DNA of 64,000 nt, from NCBI GenBank assembly GCA_036877525.1, contig JAZGTH010000034.1:5574501-5638500 (forward strand). Direction: 5' to 3'. This document shows, piece by piece, positions 44,700 through 55,924 of this stretch. The notes below the pieces were generated by a model that did not search any database, was not told where the DNA came from, and saw only the letters and a list, made by a program, of their open reading frames with translations. Within the stretch, counting starts at the first letter, position 1. Each line of letters starts with the position of its first letter. The DNA is from Chromobotia macracanthus. Lineage: Eukaryota > Chordata > Actinopteri > Cypriniformes > Botiidae. The translations under genes were made by a program, and so were the position numbers.

Positions 44700-45159
44700 T
44701 GTCACAGTTACTTAGAAGTGTAACTTGTCTTTGTTTCTTTCTTTAGATTCTGTTTACAAAAACTGTACATTCTAACATCAAAATAATACAAACACTAATT
44801 TCAAGGTAAACAACAAAACATCTAAACAAAACTAAAATCAGTTAAATAACATAAAATCAGTAAAACAACAACAAAATGACAAACCTAAATCAAACTGAAA
44901 CAAATACCAATTAAAAGAGTGAAACAGAAGTCAAAGTGAATAACATTAAAGTTGTAATAAAATATACCTGCAAGAATCCCATAAGGGGTCAAGGCCACCA
45001 ACGGCGTATTGACCGTAATTCTAAAAAAAAAAAGTTTAAGAAACATTAGTAAAATGCCTCAAAACATAATCAAATTATTTACATATTTTAACCACTTTGT
45101 AACAAAATAGATACTGCCAGAGAAAAAAAATCAGTCATAAAATTGCCTGCAACGCAATC

Positions 45160-46770
45160 ACATTGAATGGTGCATCATAACGTGCCCAAGAAACAACTCC
45201 AGTCGTTCTCTGCTGTAGATAGGGATGAACTGTCAAAAATATTTAGATTAACAACATGTATGCTAGAACCTATACCTACCAGGTTGCTGAAAGAGATGCT
45301 TCTTGAAATTACAGATCCTCATCTATACTATATACATAGTATCATTAATTCATTATTGGTGTTAGGATATGTCCCAAAACTTTACAAACTGGCTGTTATC
45401 AGACCCCTTATTAAAAAAAAACACAACTTGATCCAAGGGAACTAGTAAATTACAAACCCAAATCTCAAATTTACCTTTCATTTAAAAAATACTGGAAAAG
45501 GTGGTGTCTTCACAGATGTGTTCCTTCCTGGAAAGAAATGGTATATGCAAACATTTCCAGTCAGGATTTAGACCACATCATAGTACAGAGACTGCTCTCA
45601 TCAGAGACAAATGATCTGCTCTTGTCGGCCAATCGTGGCTGCATCTCTTTTTTAGTGTTACTCTACCTTAGAGCAGCCTTTGACACTATTGACCACAGCA
45701 TTCTACTAAATAGGCTTGAAAATTACATTGACATAAATGAAACTGCACTGGCATGGTTTAAATCATATCTATCTGACCGATTCCAGTTTGTTGCTGTGAG
45801 TGAAAAGGTGTCATACCGATCACAAGTTCAGTATGGAGTACTGCAGGGCTGCATGCTACCTCTAGGAGCAATTATTAAGAGACGTAGAGTTAGTTTTCAT
45901 TGTTATGCTGATGATACTCAGCTGTACATTTATTCTAGGCCCAATGAGACGCATATATTTACCAAATTAACAGAATGCATAGTCAGTATCAAAATTTGGA
46001 TGCTAGCAACTTTCTACTACTAAATTCAGACAAAACAGATGCGTGACCATATTAGCCCAGTTTTGTCCACACTGGCTGCCTATCAAGCATTGTATAAACT
46101 TCAAAATTTTGCTAATTACCTACAAGGCTCTGAGTGGTCTAGCTCCTCAATACCTAAGTGAGCTCCTCTCTTATTACAGTCCTTTGCGTTCATTGTGATC
46201 TGAAAATTCTGGCCATTTGATAATACCAGAATTTCAAAATCAAGTGCTGGTGGTAGATCATTTTCCTGTTTTTTTCCCCAAGGTTTTTTCTCCAGCTATA
46301 CACCATTGGAGTTTTGGTTCCTTGCCACTGTCACCCTGTTGGCTTGCTTACTGGGAGACTGCTGACATCTAACTTAGCTTAGGGTTTTGTAAATTGTTAA
46401 TATTGCTTCTAACGATATGATATAATTACAGTTCAAAAGACTTTTCTGTTTTGCTACTCCTTTGTCTCAAATTGTCTGCCATTCTCTTTCAATGTGTAAT
46501 TTTCAGGTATTTTTATTGTATATATTTTATGTATGGATTTCACTTTGTGTTGTGTGGATTTCATGGTACTGTTGCAAATACCCCTGTCCCATAAGATGTT
46601 ATCTCTTTAAATGTCATTTCCATGTTAGTTGGAACAACAGATCTTGCTTAATGATAAAGAACAGAATAATGGCATTTGTTCACTTTATTATAATTACGTT
46701 TTACTATATGTAAAGCTGCTTTGAAGCAATGTAATGTTGTAAAAAGTGCTATATAAATAAAATTGAAATT
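45160..46770 (+). mobile_element. L2/I-type LINE relic with complete 3' end
   Basis: ORF2 pieces: LTTCMLEPIPTRLLKEML, GYVPKLYKLAVIRPLIKK, ILEKVVSSQM, FDTIDHSILLNRLE, WFKSYLSDRFQFVAV and the catalytic HCYADDTQLYI (YADD intact). After deletions, DHISPVLSTLAAYQAL. The 3' UTR (GGAGTTTTGGTTCCTTGCCA) ends in AAAGTGCTATATAAATAAAA at about 46760. It is non-functional because of stops and an internal deletion. Confidence 0.88.
45538..46023 (+). pseudogene. LINE reverse transcriptase fragment
   Basis: 161 open codons cover the RT palm from about the first catalytic Asp (LRAAFDTIDHSIL) through QYGVLQGCMLPLG to CYADDTQLYIYSRPNE. The segment between the QG motif and MLPLG is slightly shortened. Confidence 0.85.
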
Positions 46771-47253
46771 AACTGAATAGAGCACTAGGATGCATCAGGA
46801 CCAATTTTGAAAATGGGACTTTACTGTTACCACGTTTGATTATGTTTAGGCCATTTTGAAACCTGCTACAAATTATTGCAATTGTACTTGACTAATGTTA
46901 TAATGACAGCTCCATCATTAAGAGAGTTCCGGTATTTGATTTTCCTCCTGCTACTCTTTCTATACCCCATAGGACCAGCATCCCAAGGGGAGCTAGTAAG
47001 AACTAGCTGCCACCACTCGAAAGCGTTATCCTCTCCAATGAGCTTTGCAGGGAGTACAGGGTGCTACCCCGCACTCGCCCTAGGGTCAAAAATCCAAGGG
47101 GAGTTAGTGGTTACCTAGCCACAGACATTTGAAACTACTGGCACTTTAGGGAGCTGGGGATCCACTAGCATGAAGGGCCTGCTCTATGCTACTCTGTCAA
47201 TATGTGAGAGACAGACTTGAGAAATGCTGGCTACCATCATGTAAGAAGACCCC

Positions 47254-47334
47254 ATATAACTTGTCAAAAGGGCAGAAATCCCCAAACAGGGGATCTGAAC
47301 TCATGGGGATTTCTGCCCTTTTGACAAGTTATAT
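47254..47334. repeat. perfect 31-bp inverted repeat, 19-nt loop
   Basis: Arms 47254-47284 and 47304-47334 are exact reverse complements (31 of 31), starting ATATAACTTG and ending CAAGTTATAT. They could form a stable RNA hairpin or be the fused ends of a small transposon. Confidence 0.95.
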
Positions 47335-47599
47335 GACTTAAAGACCCGCTTTCCAAGGGAAGCCATATAATGCCAGCTCCAACCACTCGAAACTGCAACA
47401 AGGAGGACTGATAAACACTGGCAGCAAACCCTTCCTTGAGGGGAGTAAAGCAATCGGAGAGATGGTTCTGTCCATGACCTCATGAGGATCTGGGAAACTT
47501 CAATAAAACAACAAGAATAGTTTTAAACAGATACCAATCCTCGAGGGGAGTTAAACCAAAATCATGGTCCCTGGTCTGTGTGGACCTGGGATAGCCTGT

Positions 47600-47705
47600 A
47601 TTAGAGGTGGTCCGACGTGGGGCTCAAACCTAGGTCTCCCAGTCTAGTGACAGCATATTACCGGCCATTGGGAGCTTGTCAATGCTGAGCTACGACTCCC
47701 CAGAA
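47600..47705 (-). repeat. tRNA-like sequence
   Basis: On the minus strand GGGGAGTCGTAGCTCAGCA carries an A-box-like TAGCTCAGCA, and GGTTTGAGCCC matches a B box about 50 bases on. The acceptor ends do not pair well and the variable part is long, so it is a pseudo-tRNA or SINE head rather than a working tRNA gene. Confidence 0.5.
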
Positions 47706-47999
47706 CAGCTATTTAATATAGAGCTTATAAGGGGGCCACCCACTAACAGAAACGCAATATCCGGGGCAGCAGCATAACCCTTTATGATCAGTGTGATTGT
47801 CACAATGAGCTGATAAGCCCTCACTGAACCATAATCATCCCTGGTCAAATATTTAGAGCCTGTTTATGCAACACTATGGGACAGGGAAATAGGAAGGGAC
47901 TGAGACAGGGCCACTTGCTCATTTTCGTGTGAGCCTTGACCCGCCTGCCCTTAGCATCTTGCCTCCTGACCCAGCATCACACTGCGGTCTATGTGTCAA

Positions 48000-48860
48000 T
48001 GTGAGGGCGGAGGAGCATGGATGGCAACGCTCTGCCTCTGTTTTATGGCACCTCCAGTCCTCAGACATAAACGGGCCAGGCTTATAACAGCTGGCTTTGC
48101 ATTTGGTGGCCCGGAGAGCTAAACTACAGACTGTTCAGTTGCTAAGCCCCTCCCCTGATCCAAACCCTTGAGGTTGTCTTGGTACACTGGTAATATTGTA
48201 TGGCTTGGTGTGCTGTGCTATTCAGATGTGATAAGATCTAAAATGATTGGATCAGAAGTCAGAGCCTTCAGGGACAAAGCCCCGCCCACTGAGAGATGGC
48301 TGCATACCTGTGTTCTTGCATTCCCTCCACATTAGTGCAAATCATCTGCAAATGTGGATAGAAACAAGAGAAACATAGTTCCTTCCAAGATTTCTCCACC
48401 TCAGCATAAGATTGAGGAGAAAGGGCATGCTTACAGGAGCTTTGCAGTCATGTTTAATATCACTCATCAAGCCGGCCATGAGTGCCTGAAATTTCTTGCG
48501 CCTGCAAAACATAATCCAGATATGTGGAGCAGGCAGGCAAGGAAAGCTAACCCACAATCTCACCCAGGCTCACCCAGACAGCCAGCCAGATGAGAGCGAA
48601 GAAGAACATGAGAACAATAGCCAAACAGCTCCGGAAGACAAAAAAGCTGACGACATGCTCTGCAAGGTGCCCTAATATACTTGCAAGTGCACCTGATGCA
48701 CTGCCATAGGGCAATTATATTGATGTGATTAGACATGAGATTCAAACACTGGTCACACTGGAGGTGTTCCCCATGGCGTCCTTTGAAAGAGAACTCAGGC
48801 CAGAATATTTCAATGACGTTAATGTTTTAATCTAATGCTAACATATTAATGTTAAATGTT
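48000..48860. other. intergenic sequence with weak exon-like signals
   Basis: Short segments on the minus strand have splice-like borders (48435-48501; 48308-48345), and a hydrophobic frame lies near 48590-48660. None matches a known family. Confidence 0.3.
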
Positions 48861-49040
48861 ACGTTTACATTTACATTTCGTCATTTAGCAGACGCTTTTA
48901 TCCAAAGCGACTTACACAGGTGAGCGCATTGAACATTTTGCCTTGCATGCCAACAAACCAAGTCTACAAAGCGACATTTACAGGCAAGCAGATATTGTAT
49001 TCTGCTACTAGAGACAAGATGAACTAGAGACAAGATATAT
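48860..49040 (-). mobile_element. L2-like LINE tail
   Basis: The plus strand shows ACATTTACATTTCGTCATTT, then GCAGACGCTTTTATCCAAAG, which is the reverse complement of the L2 3' tail. The inner part (CAACAAACCAAGTCTAC) matches the 3' UTR at 18.37 kb. It is 5' truncated. Confidence 0.75.
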
Positions 49041-49690
49041 ATATATTTTATGTTAAAAAATTGTGCTCTATTATTATCTGGTTTTGATCAAACATCCCTC
49101 ATTAAGTGTGAAACAAAATGCTTTATTAACACTAAATAGTGGTTAGGAAATGTGACATTACAAGAGAAATATGTATATGCTACACAAGCAAATGTAAACT
49201 TAAAGTGAAGCAGGAATTTGAAGCAATGAAGACTATGAAACAATAATTAAAATGATATGAGTAATAAAGATTAACTGCTGCAGAAACATTTGAGAAATAC
49301 CTGTGCTCTACGTAATAGCAGTGATTTATGTTACCATGTATATAAAGATCTGGAGTTAGCCGGAGTAGCTGTCTTGATGCATACTTTTTTAAAAGGCCAA
49401 AGCTTACCACTCATTGGTCCATTACAACACAACCACACATCTAGTAGGGGACGTGCAAATGTTAAACAAGCACTGGTTGGTTTATGAGATATATTGCTGT
49501 TTGTTAACTTTGCGTTTTTGAAAAGTTAGGCAATCCTGCATTTCTAATCTTAAACCGAGGTTTGGGTAGGTTTATTTGTATTTTTTTACCATTTGTGTAA
49601 TTTGTTACATTTAGAGAAAAAATTTAATATTCAGTGTAACACTTTGACAGTGACAGCCTGATTTAAATGCAACATTAAAGCTTAAAATGT
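49041..49690. other. intergenic sequence
   Basis: AT-rich, with no gene or named repeat recognised. Confidence 0.4.
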
Positions 49691-49699
49691 AAAAGAGAT

Positions 49700-49727
<28 letters not shown>
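49700..49727. repeat. (TA)n microsatellite
   Basis: About 13 TA units end four bases before the ACCAA that precedes the MITE at 49737. Confidence 0.9.
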
Positions 49728-49730
<3 letters not shown>

Positions 49731-49816
49731 TACCAAGGGCCTGTACCATGAAGCCAATTTAGTTGGCTAGCCAGGGAAGTTTAGAATTTGTTGTGCCAAC
49801 CCTGGGTTTTAGGTAC

Positions 49817-50184
49817 TGTAAGGGGGCTGAGGCAGAAACTGAAGCAGGATCCAGTTGCGGATGTTTATTGGGGTTATCCATAATCAAAGTCGAAAGTACA
49901 GGCAAAGGGTCGTAATAAACATAGACAGTCCAATCCAGGTGTCAAACAAAGGGGCTAGGCAAAAATCAGAAAACGAGAACCAAACAATAGGTAAATCACA
50001 GGAAAGCAGGCAGTAAAAGAGAATGCTTAGTAGTCAGGTGTTAAGCTGGCAATACTTCGCAACATGGCCATGTGGCAGCAAGGTTTATATAGATGCCAAA
50101 CAGGAAGTAAGTTCAGAGTTCAGCAGAGGGAGCATGAGCAGTCAGTATTCCGGTGAGGGCTCCCTCTGCTGGCGTGATGTTACA
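49817..50184 (-). mobile_element. solo gypsy-type LTR with target duplication
   Basis: 368 bp, TG...CA ends, flanked by the direct repeat GGTAC (49812-49816 and 50185-50189). On the minus strand it has a TATATAAACC box and an AATAAAC signal. It is the same family as 16110-16615 and lies inside the MITE, so it is the younger insertion. Confidence 0.92.
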
Positions 50185-50474
50185 GGTACCTGGGTTTTAG
50201 GACTTTACATCAAATATCATGTCTAAACCAAAACATGGTAAATTTACACGGTAAAATTGCTGTTACTAGTTTTTTGTTTAATTTGCAGTAAAAACAAATG
50301 GTTACTATTGTTACATTTACATAATACATAATACAATTGTACACATGTAGTAGATTGCTGTATAATATACTATTGTATGCTATACTATATATGTATTTGT
50401 TTAACTTGCACATTAACTCAATCAGCAATTTTTCTTTAACAGTTCTTTCTTGCTTTTGCAGCACAAAAAGTATT

Positions 50475-50514
50475 ACAAAAATGTATAACAGTATGTGCTG
50501 TTATACATTTTTGT
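50475..50514. repeat. 17-bp perfect hairpin
   Basis: The arms ACAAAAATGTATAACAG and CTGTTATACATTTTTGT are separated by six bases. It lies inside the MITE. Confidence 0.85.
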
Positions 50515-50789
50515 GTTTTGTATAAGTTTTGGGCATGATTATTTCCAGAGAGATATATGGAACTCACTCTATCCATTTTGAACGCAACTTCTTGTTCTGC
50601 CGATGTCACTCGTTCATGTGCACATGTATGTGGACTAAACTTAGCTTTATTAAATTTAGTTGACAGACAAAGATGAGCTGCTTCATGGTACCAATAAAGC
50701 CTAATTGCATTGGTTTGGTTTTGTCAGCTAAAAACTATTACTGTAAACCTGAGTTTGTTTAGCCGCTTTCATGGTACAGGCCCCAAATC

Positions 50790-51745
50790 TGTTGTTAATT
50801 TGATTTAGTTTTCTCTCTGTCCTTTCCTAAATGTATATATATATATATATTTTATTCTGTATATAATTCCATTGACCGTTGGACCTCTTTTAATCTTATT
50901 GGTCACCATTCCTAGTCTCCACACTGTAACAAACATTTCCAAAAGTTTAACTCAAAGGACTAAGTTACTTAGACTAGTACACAACATCTTAATTTCATAA
51001 ACATTAAGTGAACGAAGTCACCTTAAATGTAATCATTTTGCTGCCAGAAAAGATGCAACTACACACATACGCACACACGACAGGAACATCTGCGGTATAT
51101 AGAATACACATTTAAGGCACCTACACACGGTTTAAATCCAACAGTTAAATGTTACATCCAAGAGTTCAGTGGCATGGTGTATTTCAAAGGCAACAAAGAA
51201 AAATTAAGGGTTTGTAGAAGTGACACACCATTTTGCAATTGAATGTTGACAAAATGTTAAAGGAGAAGTGTGTGTGTATTTTTCAATGTTGAAATACATT
51301 GTCTTTACCCAGCTCAATATGCTGAGACAACTATATGCAATTAATAGTTTAATTGCCCTGAAAGGTGTATTGCTCTGTTTGTTTGAACATCCCAACCAGC
51401 ACTGCCTCAACCAATGTGTGAGTTTGGGGAAGGATTATTTCTGTTTCCAACCAATAACAGAAACAGACAGTGTTTGGGAAAAACGATTTTTGCAATTCCA
51501 TTTGGTGACAATAATGGCACACAAATTACACACTTTTAACATGTGATATAACAAACCCAGATGTATACATCGACTGAGATGTATACATATTCAGTTGTAT
51601 TTTTGGACTGAATATATTTCAGACTGATACAGCTCTTTAAAATGCATAAAATGGTGCATTCCTATACTTAAAAATGCGTCATCAGAGCTTTCTCTAGTGT
51701 GTAAGTGCCCTAAAAACAAATATACACATGCAGACAATGTTTTCT
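50790..51745. other. probable 3' UTR and downstream flank of the cavin gene
   Basis: No coding sequence. It includes an (AT)n run at about 50833 and a TTTATT (minus-strand AATAAA) at 50851. If the cavin transcript ends there, its 3' UTR is about 0.9 kb. Confidence 0.35.
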
Positions 51746-52562
51746 CTAATCACTGTCTCTGTCATGGTCTTGTTCCACCAACACCAGCTCAGAGTCTTCT
51801 CTCTGCAGAAGTGCCAGCATCTCAGGGCTGTCCTCTGTTGCCTCATTCTCCTCCATCTCACCAGCTTCCATCTCCTCATCTTCTCCCTCCATTACTGCAT
51901 TCTCCACCTCTTCTGCATGCCCCCCAACCTCAACCATTTCAGTTTCCTGGATCTCCGGTTCTCCCTCATGGATCTTCTTCACATGAAAGGTGAAGGGTGG
52001 AACCTTGTAGACAGATGTTTTGGAATGGGCATAAATGGTGTGGTCTGGAATGAAGGACTTCACCATCTTTTTCTGTGAGGACTTAAGATTTTCTTTGCGT
52101 TCCGGGTTCACAGACATGCGAGTGCCGAGTTTGCCCATCTTTTTCTCAATGTTGTGACGTGTCTTCTCTAGGTTCTCTTGGGTCTTCTGTTTTGTCTTCT
52201 GCAGGTTCTCCTTGGTCTTCTGCTTGTTTTTTTTTCAAATTTTCTTTAGTCTTCTGTTTGGTCGTCTCCAAGTTCTCCTTCGTCTTTTGTTTGGTTTTCT
52301 CCATTTTTTCCTTGGAGAAAACAGTTTTGATGTTTTGGACACGCTGTAGGCTGCTCCATTTGATGCACTCTGCTTGTGTCTCCTCAATAATCTCCTCAAG
52401 GTCTACTACTTCTTCATCAGAGGACAGGTCCAGGCAGACTTTCTCTTTGTCCTCTCCTTGTTCGGTGGTTGCCTTGAGCTCTAGCTCTCCATCTCCCTCA
52501 GCTGGTTCCGATAACTTCATAGACTTTGCTATATTCAGTGTAGAAGGTATTTTCACCTCGTC
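51746..52562 (-). CDS. cavin1: cavin-1 (PTRF)-like, last exon, with a one-base frameshift
   Basis: Cavin-1 coats caveolae at the plasma membrane. The exon starts at acceptor CTCCACAG|GACGAGG and reads DEVKIPSTLNIAKSMKL, an acidic LSSDEEVVDLEEIIEET, then SKEKMEKTKQKTKENL repeats. A run of nine A (plus-strand T at 52227-52235) shifts the frame. In the next frame it continues GKLGTRMSVNPERKENLKSS, FIPDHTIYAHSKTSVYKVPP, FTFHVKKI and an acidic tail to DRDSD and the stop. The first, coiled-coil exon was not found upstream in the window. Apart from the single base the exon looks well preserved, so an assembly or sequencing error is as likely as a real defect. Confidence 0.82.
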
Positions 52563-53670
52563 CTGTGGAGAGTCAGCAAAACAGTCATGTCAATCACAGG
52601 GATGAAGGCACTCACACAGCACTAGATAATCAAAGGGTTTAAAGGATACTGTCACAGAGCAAAGCTGCAAACTAACAACAGAGTGACTAAAAAGTTGATG
52701 ACTGCTTCAATAAACAGTTTCAAATGTCATGACCTTGAGGCTAGAAATAAAAAATTGTCAAACTATCAACCCTGTTATTTTTCTGTTATTTTCCACTGTT
52801 CTATCATATAATAATTTTATGAACAATTAAGAAATAGAACAAGAGACGTGTTGAACAATATGAGGATATTGTGCATGTGTTTGCATACGATTGTATCTGG
52901 CTTTTGGAGGGAGGTGTTTAAGGTAAGCCTCACTTTTACTATTGGATTTAAAAAAAACAGGTTTAACAACTACTCTAGAAACTACTAAGAAAGGCACCAC
53001 ACAGTAATACCCTGGAGATCATCCACAAGTATTTTGGTGGTGAGTCTTGAATAAGCAAGCACCACTCACATTTGTCTAATGCTTAATTTTGTTGTGTCTC
53101 CACCTAGGCAAAGAAAATTTTCATAAGCCTCCTTTGCCAAAAGCATGTAACACATCCCCAAACTAGAAAGCATAGAACAATCAATGTCCTGTCTTTATTT
53201 AGCCCATTTAATGGACCTATGGTTTAGCATCCGTACATTCAAAGATAGTGACCTTACACGCATAAACACACACCATGCTAAACTCTCAAGACCATTATAA
53301 GGGAATGCTTTTGATATCATTATAGGATCACTAATACTTTATTGTTTATTGTCACTAATTGTCACTACAATTCCTTTTCATGCACTTGTAGACTAGATGT
53401 CATGTTTAGTGTCATTCTAATAACAGGTGCCTATTTGTGTCTCTTATGTTCCTTTTGTGCCTGTCCACACCCCTGTGTTTTTTCAGTTTCTCCTTGTTAT
53501 TCCCTGATTTGAAAACAAGCATTTAATCATTTTTATGTTAAGTGTATTTCTTAGATTTCAGTTAACACACTAAAAGATGTGACGATTTGTTCTGAGGCTA
53601 TGCATTACCTACCCTACCCTGTTACCAACCCACCATGCTATGAAAGAATTGTCAAATGACATAACCATTA
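52563..53670. other. probable intron of the cavin gene, nothing recognised
   Basis: AT-rich, without a second exon. I looked for the N-terminal coiled-coil exon on the minus strand and did not find it up to the right edge. Confidence 0.4.
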
Positions 53671-54139
53671 CAGTGGCTGAGAGAGCTCAACGCACTGCAA
53701 AGCATCACAACCAAATACAGAAGTACACTGCAAATACCAAAATGCGCTGCAAATACCAAAATATAACATCCTGATCGTATGATTGCTTGATCTTTTGGGT
53801 ATTATTAGCCTACTTCAGCTAACATAACATTAAAATAATGTTTCACATGTACTTTAGTACTGCGTAAGATTATTAAGGTTAATAATACTCAAAAGACCAA
53901 GCAATCATACGATCAGGATGTTAAAATAAACAAAAAAACACATTTTAGTTCACTGACAACAACACTGACCAGCCACTGAACAATAAGCTGGTCTCAGTCG
54001 GGTTTGTCACTTGTTAGGGTCGCCCTTAAAACATTTCCGTTGTGTTGTGACGATTTGCAGAGTGTTTCCGAATTTGCAGCGTGTTTCTTACTTGCAGCAC
54101 ATTTTGTATATGCAGCGTGTTGAGCTCTCTCGGCCACTG
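53671..54139. mobile_element. foldback MITE, 469 bp
   Basis: It begins CAGTGGCTGAGAGAGCTCAA and ends TTGAGCTCTCTCGGCCACTG, with TA on both sides (53669-53670, 54140-54141). A second, inner inverted repeat pairs 53764-53807 with 53880-53923 (about 42 of 44). Subterminal CTGCAAATAC-type words repeat several times in each arm. It has no coding region. The TA target suggests the Tc1/mariner superfamily, but this is not certain. Confidence 0.85.
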
Positions 54140-54141
54140 TA

Positions 54142-55920
54142 AACCATCCTTTAAGGATGTAAAATTATCTAATGACTATCTTATTTTGTTATCTTAATAT
54201 GTCAACACTGTTACACTGAATATACTGGATATTTGAAGAAATAATGTTTTCTTTCTAATAAGTATAATAATGTGAACTGGAAAACAACTAGAACCTGCGC
54301 AACCACACAGCCAGACCTGTTCTTATGTTCCTCAACAACACTGACTTTTGTTTTCTTTCTTTTGTTGCACTTCCATTCCACTTCCATTCACTTCCCTTCT
54401 GACATGATTCACCCCACCGTCCTGCCTGACCCTAATCCTAACTAAAGGCAGGGAAGCCCCTTCAGTCTGGAGTGTACTCTGCTCCTCCTGCACAATGCTT
54501 TGACTTGTTAGTAGAGGGGCCTTTTTACCATCAGTGTGATACCGAGTCATTGCGGTTTACCCCATCAGTGTCCCTGCCAACATTTCCAGGCAAAACTAAC
54601 AAACATAAGGATGTTTTTTTTCATTTGTTTTTATCTGCTGCAATCAGCAGGACAAATTATATACGCTGGGAGACCAACAAACAAGCAGTCACTATGCATG
54701 TAAAAGGCATCCATCCTGCATATAGCTTTTTTATGCTTGTTACCTTAATTTGGATGAAATTTAAATGTTTCATAAAACTTAAGAAGACCAGGAACAAGAA
54801 GGAAGTTTTTTTGTAGTTTTCTTTTTTGCTTTTTGTGGTTCTTGTGACAGTCACACAGTACTCAAAAACGGATAAGATTTAATGTTATTGACATGCTGCC
54901 ATATTTGATTCAGGCTGTGTATATATGTGCTGATCAATCAATTACAGTCTGTCATAGAATTTCTGGACTCCATTGACTTTCCTCTGCAGAGCACAAAAAA
55001 GACTGATTTTAATTTACACAGTGAAAGTAAATTGGAATAGCAAAAGAGTGAGATGGCATTTGAGTGAGTAATGTCATTTTTGTATAATTATTTTTGTTTT
55101 TGGGTGAACTATAAAAGGAATTAGTTCTTTAATATGTCCCTCCCAGCACTACTGTACTGTTTTTCCCCTCATGGATTTTTGGTGCATGGTATAGTGTTTT
55201 TGGGTCTTTTGCTTGCATTTTCAAATGAATGTTAGGAATTCTTTGGATTATCATGTTTTAAACAGAATCTGTCTGTTTACCTCTCCATCTGTGTCTGGTG
55301 TTTTTTTACTCTTGCTGCTGACAAAAACAGTAGCAGTTAAAGTAGTTAGCTAGTACGGTTACGGTTACGGTAGCTAGTTAAGGCTGTTAGCTGGTCTCCA
55401 AAGATTGTGGGTTGATCTATGTTGGTGGTTTAGGAGGAGTTTTGAGTATTTTTATAAACTAAGACCTTTTTTTAAAGCAGCTGTAATGGAAGAACATAAG
55501 ATGAAAAACATGTTAAAAGAAGTCAGGCACTCATTGGTGGCAAAACATCCCAACATGTTAATGTTGCATTGTTCTGCCATACAGTGAGGAAGGCAAACAC
55601 ATAATCCACCATAAGGAATGACAGGGAAGTTACTTTTCACATTCCCAAGAAAACTTCCCTTTGAACTTGTTCCCTTTTGACAAGATTATTGTCAAATCCA
55701 AGATTAATCCAAGATTACCTCAAACCAAAGATCACTTCATACACTATGTTTACTATTATGCTCTTTGTGTGTAATGTATTTAGTATGAAACATACTCTTG
55801 CACTGATTTTGCATGTTAAATGTATCGTATGTTTGGAGTTGTTATGTTATGAGTTGGAGAACTACATTTCCCTTTTCAGTCAGTTATGTTCGATGCTATG
55901 GTCCTTTTAGCCCTTGGCCA
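54142..55920. other. intergenic or intron sequence
   Basis: No gene recognised. Short frames at 54472-54816 and 55405-55587 show no family features. A small GGTTACGGTTACGG repeat lies at 55358. Confidence 0.4.
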
Positions 55921-55924
55921 AATC

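Larger units (their letters stand above)
46930..48000. repeat. GC-richer tract with repeated AAGGGGAG words, unclassified
   Basis: Related phrases recur: CCCAAGGGGAGCTAGTAAG (46981), CCAAGGGGAGTTAGTGG (47093), TTGAGGGGAGTAAAGC (47435), TCGAGGGGAGTTAAACC (47541), and CCACTCGAAAGCG/CCACTCGAAACTGC (47013, 47384). There is no open reading frame of note. The tract contains a perfect hairpin and a tRNA-like block listed separately. It could be an unclassified transposon or SINE-like composite. Confidence 0.55.
49737..50783. mobile_element. Harbinger-type MITE split by an LTR
   Basis: It begins GGGCCTGTACCATGAAG and ends CTTTCATGGTACAGGCCC, near-perfect inverted ends, with a 3-bp CAA on both sides (49734-49736 and 50784-50786) as expected for PIF/Harbinger insertion. 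It has no coding capacity. Without the LTR at 49817-50184 it is about 0.67 kb. Confidence 0.85.

Noticed and set aside
47600..47705. A working tRNA gene
   Set aside because: The acceptor stem does not pair and the spacing between the boxes is wrong for a cloverleaf; it was kept as tRNA-like only.
52159..52605. 148-codon plus-strand frame rich in S, L and F
   Set aside because: It is the exact antisense of the cavin-1 exon; its bias comes from the charged minus-strand protein.
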